Below the pieces are notes generated by a model. That model saw only the letters and a list, made by a program, of their open reading frames with translations. It was not told where the DNA came from and ran no database searches. Both the position numbers and the translations under genes were made by a program. Below are positions 1-6,700 of a stretch of DNA of 9,723 nt, one piece after another. Source of the stretch: an uncultured Bacteroidota bacterium (GTDB taxonomy: Bacteria; Bacteroidota; Bacteroidia; B-17B0; Aurantibacillaceae); contig CALMNJ010000458.1 in the NCBI GenBank assembly GCA_937868675.1, positions 1-9,723 of the forward strand. Reading direction: 5' to 3'. The stretch's first letter is position 1; every line of letters starts with the position of its first letter.

Positions 1-177
1 ACTGCTAACCTCAATTACGAGATTGAGTTTTTTATTCATGCCGACCCCTGCCTGCCAAGCTCCTGCTCGGTTTGCGAATTGAATAATTGTGAGGTAAGGA
101 AACAAGCCTTTGTGCGCCGTCTCGACTGGAATATAGGTAATGTGCTACCTGATGCGAAACACAGGGCCGATGTTTGA
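1..177 (+). CDS. C-terminal fragment, probably a cation diffusion facilitator (CDF) family transporter
   Basis: An open frame enters from the left edge in frame 1 and stops at TGA 175-177, giving the last 58 residues of a protein whose start lies outside the window. The fragment has a short beta-like stretch (NYEIEFFIHADPC, residues 5-17) and a cysteine cluster with spacing PC-x4-C-x2-C-x4-C (Cys17, 22, 25, 30), followed by VRKQAF and a basic tail. From memory, some Bacteroidota CDF metal transporters end their cytoplasmic domain with a similar 'H-x-D-P-C ... C-x-x-C ... C-x-V/I-R' tail, where the cysteines could bind or sense metal. The membrane part cannot be seen, so the family call rests on this tail alone. 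It could instead be another small Cys-rich metal-binding domain. That it is a real coding end is more certain than its function. Confidence 0.5.
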   Translation, partial: TANLNYEIEFFIHADPCLPSSCSVCELNNCEVRKQAFVRRLDWNIGNVLPDAKHRADV

Positions 178-196
178 AGCCTTATTGACCCATTAT

Positions 197-225
197 TTTG
201 CCTTTGGTCAAATTTTTTAAATTTG
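197..225 (+). promoter_or_regulatory. Bacteroidota-type sigma-A promoter for the acyltransferase/archaemetzincin cluster
   Basis: The 60-base gap after the first gene contains TTTG at 197-200, a 17-base spacer and TAAATTTG at 218-225. This matches the known Bacteroidota consensus (TTG or TTTG about 17-23 bases before TAnnTTTG) at every consensus base of the -7 box. Transcription would begin roughly 6-8 bases downstream, near 231-233, leaving a leader of only a few bases before the ATG at 238. A TTG at 223 that would extend the next gene by five codons lies inside the -7 box, which argues against it being the start. No experimental support is available. Confidence 0.55.
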
Positions 226-237
226 AAACCCGGATTT

Positions 238-1116
238 ATGACTGAGGAAAAATTCATTGATATTGAAAAAATACTTCGTGAAAAGGCGGCGAGGTTGTAC
301 AGGTGGCTGCCGGGTTTTGCAATCAGGTGGCTAAAACGAAAGCTTCATGAGCAGGAAATAAATACCGCCATGCACCTTTTACGCAATGACAGGGGGCTCG
401 ACTTCAATACAAAGGCACTTGATATTTTGGGGGTTAAAGTTGTATCACTACATGCGGATCATATTCCGCTAACCGGAAATATTACCATTGCTGCAAATCA
501 CCCACTTGGCGGACTTGACGGAATGGCTCTAATAAAAGCGGTAGGCGAGGTAAGGCCCGATGTTCATTTTTTTGTGAACGATATTTTGAAGAATATTCAC
601 AATTACGGCGATGTTTTTATTGCCGTTAACAAACTCGGTACAAGTTCGGCCGGCGCACTTCGTACAATGGAACAAACCTTCAGGCTTGGCGGAGCAGTGC
701 TTATTTTTCCGGCTGGGCTCGTATCACGCAAGATAGATGGTAAAGTGCGTGACTTAAGCTGGAAGAAGAGTTTTGTAACACAGGCAATAGATCACAAACG
801 TCAGGTTATTCCAACTTATATTGAAGGACAAAACTCAAAGTTCTTTTACAACTTTGCAAGGTTCCGAAAATGGATTGGCATAAAAGCCAATATCGAAATG
901 CTCTTTTTGCCCGACGAAATGTTCAATCCCAGAAAAAAGGACATTCTGATTCACTTTGGCAAACCGTTTAATTATACCGTTTTCGACGAAAGCCGCAGTC
1001 ACAAGCAATGGGCCGATTTGATGTATAAATTCATTTACTCGCCGGAGTTTATGAAGGGCATGCGTTTTGAAGAGTACATCGTTTTGCCGCATGTCCAAAG
1101 CAAACGCAATGCTTAG
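238..1116 (+). CDS. PlsC-like lysophospholipid/aminolipid O-acyltransferase
   Basis: This 292-residue protein looks like a member of the lysophospholipid acyltransferase (LPLAT/PlsC) superfamily, which moves a fatty acyl chain onto a lipid hydroxyl at the inner membrane. The sequence shows the catalytic block NHPLGGLDG at residues 87-95 (His88 and Asp94; the spacing is H-x5-D rather than the classical H-x4-D), and a FPAG block at 157-160 that corresponds to the substrate-binding motif III. The NHP-x-G-G form is typical of the 'putative hemolysin'/OlsA-like branch, whose members make ornithine or glycine lipids; this branch is an inference, and a plain 1-acylglycerol-3-phosphate acyltransferase is the alternative. 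There is no strong membrane segment; a basic amphipathic N-terminus (residues 10-40) may attach it to the membrane. I chose ATG 238 over TTG 223 because the latter overlaps the predicted promoter. The next gene starts 13 bases after its stop. Confidence 0.85.
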   Translation: MTEEKFIDIEKILREKAARLYRWLPGFAIRWLKRKLHEQEINTAMHLLRNDRGLDFNTKALDILGVKVVSLHADHIPLTGNITIAANHPLGGLDGMALIKAVGEVRPDVHFFVNDILKNIHNYGDVFIAVNKLGTSSAGALRTMEQTFRLGGAVLIFPAGLVSRKIDGKVRDLSWKKSFVTQAIDHKRQVIPTYIEGQNSKFFYNFARFRKWIGIKANIEMLFLPDEMFNPRKKDILIHFGKPFNYTVFDESRSHKQWADLMYKFIYSPEFMKGMRFEEYIVLPHVQSKRNA

Positions 1117-1129
1117 AGGGCATGTTATA

Positions 1130-2011
1130 ATGCGTAGGCTTTTGCTGAAGTTGTTTTTAATTTTCTCACTCTTTGTTTTATTCTCTTTTTCGTGTGCAAG
1201 TCAAAAGAGCGTCCTTCAAAAGGTGGAGTCACTTTACCAGAAAAAGGGCAAACCAATGCCTGGCGACTGGCTCTCAACCAACGATGAAAAACATGTCACC
1301 CTTGAGGAGTATCAGCAAAAAAATCCCTCACGTGCCGATCAGGGAAAAAACACCATTTACATTTATCAACTCGGAAAAAATTCTCGGTCCGAAGATTCAC
1401 TATTGGCCATTACCCGCCAATACCTTGAATGCGTTTATCACCTCAAAACAAAAATGGCGGATAAATTCGATGTTTCGATTGTGCCAGACAGCATGCGGCG
1501 CGAAAGCAATGGTACGATCGTACAGGTGAGCACACATTTTATACTCGATACGATTGTAAATTTGCCCATGCCTGCCGATGCAGCTGCAGGCATATGCTTC
1601 ACCAAATACGACCTGTATCCGGATGATAACTGGAATTTCGTGTTTGGGCAGGCCTATTTGCACCTGCGCGCTGGTGTCTGGTCTTTTTCAAGGTATGGTG
1701 ATGCCAATAATCCGGACGAGTTTGCTCTCGTGCTGCGCCGCACACTAAAAGTGGCCGCTCACGAAACAGGACACATTTTTTCGCTGAATCATTGCGTGCG
1801 TTACGAATGCGATATGAATGGCAGTAACTCGCTTTACGAAAAGGACCTTTTGCCTATGCACTTTTGTCCGGACTGTCTCGAAAAACTTGCATGGAACCTT
1901 AACTTTGATATTGAAACACATTTTAATGGTTTAAAGACCTTTTACGAAAGGTACGGTTTTAACGAGGAAGCCGATTTTATGAACCGCAACATTCATCGGA
2001 TAAAAAACTAA
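1130..2011 (+). CDS. Archaemetzincin-type zinc metalloprotease, predicted lipoprotein (copy 1)
   Basis: The protein has 293 residues and belongs to the archaemetzincin family (peptidase M54). The signature is clear at residues 211-249: HETGH, then HC at 221-222, Cys227, Met229 (the Met-turn residue) and CPDC at 246-249. His211, His215 and His221 should bind the catalytic zinc, Glu212 is the general base, and the four cysteines should hold the second, structural zinc typical of the family. The usual Gly after HExxHxx is Ser218 here. Upstream, DLYPDDNWNFVFGQA (161-175) and WSFSRYG (184-190) resemble vertebrate AMZ proteins as I remember them. The N-terminus is a signal peptide (MRRLLLK, then a hydrophobic core) ending FSFSC at Cys22, which suggests a lipoprotein, although the lipobox is imperfect. 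ATG 1130 gives the cleanest signal peptide; in-frame ATGs at 1091 and 1109 or TTG 1067 would run into the upstream gene. Natural substrates are unknown. Confidence 0.88.
   Translation: MRRLLLKLFLIFSLFVLFSFSCASQKSVLQKVESLYQKKGKPMPGDWLSTNDEKHVTLEEYQQKNPSRADQGKNTIYIYQLGKNSRSEDSLLAITRQYLECVYHLKTKMADKFDVSIVPDSMRRESNGTIVQVSTHFILDTIVNLPMPADAAAGICFTKYDLYPDDNWNFVFGQAYLHLRAGVWSFSRYGDANNPDEFALVLRRTLKVAAHETGHIFSLNHCVRYECDMNGSNSLYEKDLLPMHFCPDCLEKLAWNLNFDIETHFNGLKTFYERYGFNEEADFMNRNIHRIKN
1760..1876 (+). other. Archaemetzincin active-site and second-zinc motif, copy 1
   Basis: The segment encodes residues 211-249. It carries the two zinc sites in the family order: HExxH...H for the catalytic zinc, then C-x4-C-x-M and, 16 residues after the Met, C-x2-C for the structural zinc. 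The codon TCG at 1781-1783 encodes Ser218 where metzincins normally have glycine. Confidence 0.88.
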
Positions 2012-2037
2012 AATTGACTTTAGTACGTTTAATCGTT

Positions 2038-2901
2038 ATGCGACTGTTGTTTTTTACGATCGGTGCGTTAGTTGTGTGTGCCTCCGCTGCATACAGGCAA
2101 CCTGGAGAAGCTGATAAGCTGCGGCTGCTTTACAGGGAAAAAGAAAAACCAAAACCCGGCGACTGGCTACAGCACAATAGCGAAAGGCATTATACACTAG
2201 GTAACTACATGAATTCAAATCCTGTTCGGCCCGACAAAGTGCGGCGCCTTATATATGTTTACCGGCTTGGTACAAACACTGCTTACGAAGACTCATTAAT
2301 TGCCATAACGTGCCGGTATCTGGAATGTGTTTTTCATTTAAGAACAAAAACAGCTCAAACACTTCCGTTATCATGTGTGCCAAAGGGTATGAGACGGATG
2401 CACGATGGTAACTTGCAGGTATGTACAAAGTTTGTACTTGATACCCTTGTCCGTATACCGGTATCTTATGATGCGGCTGTGGCCATTTGTTTTACGAAAC
2501 ACGATCTGTATCCGAATCCATCCTGGAACTATGTTTTTGGCGAAGCGTCATTGAAACAAAGGGTAGGTGTGTGGTCGTTTAGCCGTTACGGAAATCCAAA
2601 TAACAAGCCCGAATTTAAAAAGGTGCTGGCAAGAACCTTAAAAGTGGCTTCGCACGAAACCGCACATATGTTTTCTTTGAAGCATTGCATTCGTTACGAG
2701 TGCAACATGAATGGCAGCAATTCGCTTGAAGAATCGGATAGGCAACCCCTGTATTTTTGCCCTGATTGCTTGCAGAAACTGTCCTGGAATATGGGGTTTA
2801 CACTCAAGGATCATTTTAAGGGGCTGGAGTCGTTTTACAACCGGTATGGTTTTGCGGGCGATTCCTTATTTATTAGAAAAAACCGGAGCCTGCTAAATTA
2901 A
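2038..2901 (+). CDS. Archaemetzincin-type zinc metalloprotease, exported (copy 2)
   Basis: This 287-residue protein is a paralogue of its upstream neighbour, roughly half identical overall by eye and higher over the catalytic half. The complete M54 signature is present: HETAH at 206-210, HC at 216-217, Cys222, Met224 and CPDC at 241-244. Ser213 replaces the usual glycine, as in copy 1. The N-terminal region shared by both copies includes GDWL (41-44) and EDSLIAIT (84-91), so the duplication covers the whole gene. MRLLFFTIGALVVCASAA forms a signal peptide; cleavage after Ala-Ser-Ala is likely, while Cys14 is a poor lipobox (Val-Val before Cys), so a soluble periplasmic or secreted form is favoured over a lipoprotein. 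ATG 2038 lies 26 bases after the copy 1 stop; an in-frame TTG at 2014 would only add residues before the signal. The gene ends 10 bases from the convergent methyltransferase. Confidence 0.88.
   Translation: MRLLFFTIGALVVCASAAYRQPGEADKLRLLYREKEKPKPGDWLQHNSERHYTLGNYMNSNPVRPDKVRRLIYVYRLGTNTAYEDSLIAITCRYLECVFHLRTKTAQTLPLSCVPKGMRRMHDGNLQVCTKFVLDTLVRIPVSYDAAVAICFTKHDLYPNPSWNYVFGEASLKQRVGVWSFSRYGNPNNKPEFKKVLARTLKVASHETAHMFSLKHCIRYECNMNGSNSLEESDRQPLYFCPDCLQKLSWNMGFTLKDHFKGLESFYNRYGFAGDSLFIRKNRSLLN
2653..2769 (+). other. Archaemetzincin active-site and second-zinc motif, copy 2
   Basis: The segment encodes residues 206-244 with all three zinc-binding histidines, the catalytic glutamate, the Met-turn methionine and the four cysteines of the second zinc site. 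The glycine position is TCT (2674-2676), Ser213. The two copies use different serine codons (TCG and TCT), so the DNA has drifted while the residue has stayed. Confidence 0.88.
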
Positions 2902-2911
2902 GGGTTTGCTA

Positions 2912-3673
2912 TTATTTCCTGCACAGGTAGATCATTTCGCCGGCTGGTAACCGGTAGCGGTCAATCAGTTCCGGACTCAATGTGGTTACAAAGTCGTCAA
3001 CCGTTACTTTAAATCCGGCTGCAGCCAGCTTATCCTTGTAATCAAGTCCAAAAAGCCTTACGTGGTCTTTTTGCCAGTAGTGTTTTTCGCGGTCTTCCGG
3101 ACTGGTTATGCTCTTGTCTTCCAAAGTAGTGGTGCTCGAATTATCCAGCGGCACCTGAAAAATGCCCCAGCCTCCGGGTTTCATTATCCTGTAAAGCTCG
3201 TGCATACACTGATTGGCATCTTCCACGTGTTCCAGCACATGGTTACAAAAAATCACGTCAAAGCTATCATCCTTAAACGGTGCATGATGCAGGTCGAAAT
3301 GCACATCGGCTATGGGGCTGTTGTAATCTCCGGTGGTGTACTCCAGATTTTTTTGTTTTTTAAACAACTTGTAGAAACATTGTTCGGGTGCAATATGCAA
3401 CATTTTGTGAGGGGCAGTAAAAAAATCGCTGCGTTGTTTAAGATAAAGCCACAACAAACGGTGCCGCTCAAGAGACAAGCTACCCGGGCAAAGAACGTTT
3501 TTTCTTTTGGCGCGGCCGCTGTATCCATAAGGCAGAAATTTGCGGTAGGTTTTTCCTGAAATCGGATCTTCATAACGGTTACCGTAATACACCAACGGTG
3601 CAATTTTGCTGAACCAAAGGCTCAGGCGTATCAGAACCGGGCGAGGTATAGTGCGTAAAAGGAAATGAAACAT
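2912..3673 (-). CDS. Class I SAM-dependent methyltransferase
   Basis: The 253-residue protein has the core of a class I (Rossmann-like) S-adenosylmethionine-dependent methyltransferase of the Methyltransf_11 type. The SAM-binding strand-loop is a degenerate motif I, MLHIAPEQ at residues 91-98, in place of the usual D-x-G-x-G. It is followed by ADVHFDLHHAPF (122-133) and the well-conserved post-motif FDVIFCNHVLEHVED (138-152), with RIMKPGGWG (162-170) after it. The N-terminal 60 residues are basic and hydrophobic, suggesting loose membrane association, and the C-terminus YRLPAGEMIYLC is distinctive. The methyl acceptor cannot be told from sequence. ATG 3673-3671 is the natural start: the promoter-like box lies just upstream and there are 67 bases to the next gene's stop. 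It converges with the archaemetzincin pair and lies downstream of the giant gene on the same strand, so read-through from that gene is possible. Confidence 0.85.
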   Translation of the reverse strand: MFHFLLRTIPRPVLIRLSLWFSKIAPLVYYGNRYEDPISGKTYRKFLPYGYSGRAKRKNVLCPGSLSLERHRLLWLYLKQRSDFFTAPHKMLHIAPEQCFYKLFKKQKNLEYTTGDYNSPIADVHFDLHHAPFKDDSFDVIFCNHVLEHVEDANQCMHELYRIMKPGGWGIFQVPLDNSSTTTLEDKSITSPEDREKHYWQKDHVRLFGLDYKDKLAAAGFKVTVDDFVTTLSPELIDRYRLPAGEMIYLCRK

Positions 3674-3686
3674 AATTTACGGGACA

Positions 3687-3694
3687 CAAAATTA
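3687..3694 (-). promoter_or_regulatory. Possible -7 box for the methyltransferase gene
   Basis: Read on the minus strand, the bases are TAATTTTG, a full match to the Bacteroidota -7 consensus TAnnTTTG, ending 13 bases before the methyltransferase ATG. I could not find a -33 TTTG/TTG at the usual 17-23 base distance; the nearest TTG (3709-3707) is only 12 bases away. The gene may therefore have a weak promoter of its own or be read from the upstream giant gene. Confidence 0.35.
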
Positions 3695-3723
3695 TAAATA
3701 AGATCGCAATATAAGCCTGGTAT

Positions 3724-3752
3724 TAAAAAATAGGGTGCTTTCAGCGCAGCAC
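3724..3752 (-). terminator. Weak terminator-like hairpin at the end of the giant gene
   Basis: On the minus strand, GTGCT (3752-3748) can pair with AGCAC (3739-3735) across an eight-base loop containing the TGA stop, and a T-rich run including six consecutive T (3730-3725) follows. This has the shape of an intrinsic terminator, but the stem is only five base pairs and overlaps the last codons, so it would be inefficient at best. Confidence 0.3.
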
Positions 3753-6700
3753 TGTAACGTGACCCACAAGGTTATGAATTTTATTAAATACATCAGTAGC
3801 CTGTGCTTTCCAGACATAAACCTCTTCTTTTATTGGCTCTTCACCTCCAGGAGTCATGCCATCCCAAGGTTGGTTAATGTCGTTGGAGGTAAATATTTTT
3901 TTACCCCACCTGTCAAAAATGCTCACGCTCAATTTTGTAATGCCAAAGCCTTTGATCTGAAAAAAGTCGTTGAGCCCATCTCCATTAGGCGTAAATACAT
4001 TTGGTACATAAATGGCAAAGGCCGGTTTAATGTCAAGTAACGTGGAGGCTGTATCGGAGCAACCTGAGCTGCTCTTCACAATTTGTACAATCATGGGCTT
4101 CGTCTTATTATCCAGTTTAATAAAGTTGTGGGTAAATGTAGATGAGTTGTAGGTGGAACCATCGCTTATATAATATTTGAGGAACGAAGCCCCGCTCGCG
4201 GTTGACTTTACGTCAATTACCGGTTGGTCCTCGTCAATTTGCGGTGGGTCAACCACGAAGCCAGCGTTTGGTTTAGGGAATGTGTTTATGAAGGACGGAA
4301 CATTTAAACTGCTCACACAACCACTATCGCTGGTAACTGTAAGTTTTATAGCAAAACTGCCAGGATTAAAACAATGCGATGGGTTCGCAATCCCCGTAAA
4401 AGTAGGCGTTGCATCACCAAAGTCCCAGGCAAAATTGCTGATGCTTCCCGATGGGATGGAGCTTTGATTGCTGAATACCACGCAAAGCGGAGGACAACCC
4501 TGTTGTTTATCAGAAGTAAAAAAAGGCACTGCCTTTACGTTTAGATACATGTTTGAAATTTTAGTAGCGGTGCATCCGTACTGACTCATCACCGAGTGTT
4601 TTACAGGGATTAGACCGGTAACCGAAAAGGAGTAAGTTGGATTCATTTCCCCATTGTCCTGAACCGCATCATTATTAAAGTCCCACCAGTAAGCTGTTAT
4701 TGAACCATCGGAGCAGGTGGATAAATTGGTAAACTTCACCTCATCATTCAGGCATACCGGTTTTGAGCTGGACTTCCGGAAGTCGGCAACCGGCAAAGCT
4801 CTTACCACAATGGTTTTGCTTGTTACTGAAACGCACTGATTGTTGCTGATAGCCTGCAGATTGCAGATTACGGGGCCACTGCCCGGATACAGTTTGGAAG
4901 GATGGTAATTCGTTGAATCATCCCAGGTGCCATCGTTTTCAAAATCCCATCGCCACTTTACAACCGAGCCAGTTGCAATGCTGGTAAGGTTTGTAAAAGT
5001 GGCTGGCGAATTAAGGCATGGGTTATTAACCGTGTAGTTTACAACCGGCAGGTCGTAAATAACGACGGACGAATTTTTTTTATTAATGCAGCCAAGATCT
5101 GACACGGCAGTAAGCTCCACCTGATAGATACCGGAATTGGTAAAGGTATAGGAGGGGTTCTGTATGGTGGCAAAGGTGTAAAAGTTGGCACTCCAAGTAT
5201 ATGAAAGACTGCTGCCACTGCCTGGAAGCGAATTGTTTGAAAAGGTAACTGCGTTGCCAAGACATACATTATTTACACTGAACAGCGCTGTTGGATTACT
5301 ATACACGGTAATCTGTTTTCGCAGGGTGTCAAAGCAATTAAAATTGTTTTTGGCGATTAGCATTACCGTGTAATGACCTGCGGCGGGATACACAAAGGTT
5401 GGGTTTTTTACCGAATTGTCAATTGTACCGTTGTTGTCAAAATCCCAGTTCCAGCCGGTAATGCCAAGCGTTGGGGTAAGGTTACTAAAACTTGTGCCAA
5501 GGCCCTGACAAACAGTGCCGGCGTTAAATGTTGGCGTTGGCAGGGCGTTAATCGTAATTTGTTTTACGGTAGTATTGCTGCATGTTAATCCCGCTTCAGG
5601 GTAGCTAAACTCGGTAAGTGAAACCGAGTAAACACCCGGCCCTGGTAACTGTATTTGTGGATTACCGGTAGTTGATGTAAGAGCTGATGGCAAAAAACTC
5701 CAATAATGCGAAGTAATACTGCCCACCGGTATCACGCTTAGATTGGTAAAGGAGGTTATGCTTTTATGGCAAAAACTGCTAACCGTATAATTTGTGAAGG
5801 GTTTCGGATAAATAATGGCCACGTTGGTGAACGTTTTTGTACAGTTGTTGTTTGATGTCGCAATAATATTAAGAGTGTAACCATTAACGTTATAAGCCGT
5901 GTAGGTATGGGCTACCGTAAGAGTTAAGGGATTGGTGTAAGTGGTGATGGTGCCATCGCCAAAATTGATGGTTGCAGAAGGCACCGTTCCGGCAGCAATA
6001 CTCAGGTTGGGATTAAAACTCACCTGATCAAAAATACAGGAACTGTTAATGGTGGTAAGACTGCTGGTAGGGTAAGGGTTAACCTGTACAGGAGCAGTAG
6101 CGCTGTTCATGCAGTTTTGATTGCTCTGTGCCGTGAGTGTCACCACATAGGTTCCGTGCAATGTATAATTGTGCGAAGGTGAAGTCAGAGCCGAAATTCC
6201 GCTATCCGAAAAATCCCAAGAGTAAGACGTAATCGTTCCCAGCGAAATGGTGCTGGTGTTTACAAAATTAATATTCCCCCCCAAACAAACAGGTGCAGCA
6301 CTGAAATTAGGAATGGGAAGTGGATGCACCACCACATTGTTGGTGGCGGATGATACACAGCCTTTATTCGATGTGGCAGTAAGAGTGGCCACATAGGTAG
6401 ATGCAAGCGTGTAAGTATGGAATGGATTTTGACCACTAACATTAAAGCCGTCTCCAAGATTCCAGTTAAAACTGCTTACGGTGCCAGTTGGGATTGAGAA
6501 TGTTGTGCTGAATTGGCTGGCTGCATTAAGACATACTCCCGGAACCGAGAACGAAATAACGGGTAAGGGATCAATTGTTACCGTTTTGGTGAGGATGGTT
6601 GAACATTCGTTGTTACTTGAAACAGTGAAGGTAACCGGGTAACTTCCGTTTGTACTATAGGTGTGTATAGGGCTTTGCCCCGAACCAGTTGCACCATCTC

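Noticed and set aside
223..237. TTG at 223 as the start of the acyltransferase.
   Set aside because: It sits inside the predicted -7 box, TTG starts are rare in this phylum, and ATG 238 leaves the family domain intact.
2014..2031. TACGTTTA with an upstream TTG between the two archaemetzincin genes, as a possible internal promoter.
   Set aside because: The -7 box misses its final G and the TTG is only 7 bases away, far below the usual spacing.
2918..2927. Palindrome CCTGCACAGG near the convergent gene ends, as a bidirectional terminator.
   Set aside because: The stem is four base pairs, lies inside methyltransferase codons and has no adjoining T run on either strand.
3062..3559. A 165-codon open frame on the plus strand opposite the methyltransferase gene.
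   Set aside because: It has no recognisable domain, runs antisense through conserved methyltransferase motifs and is explained as a shadow frame of a real gene.
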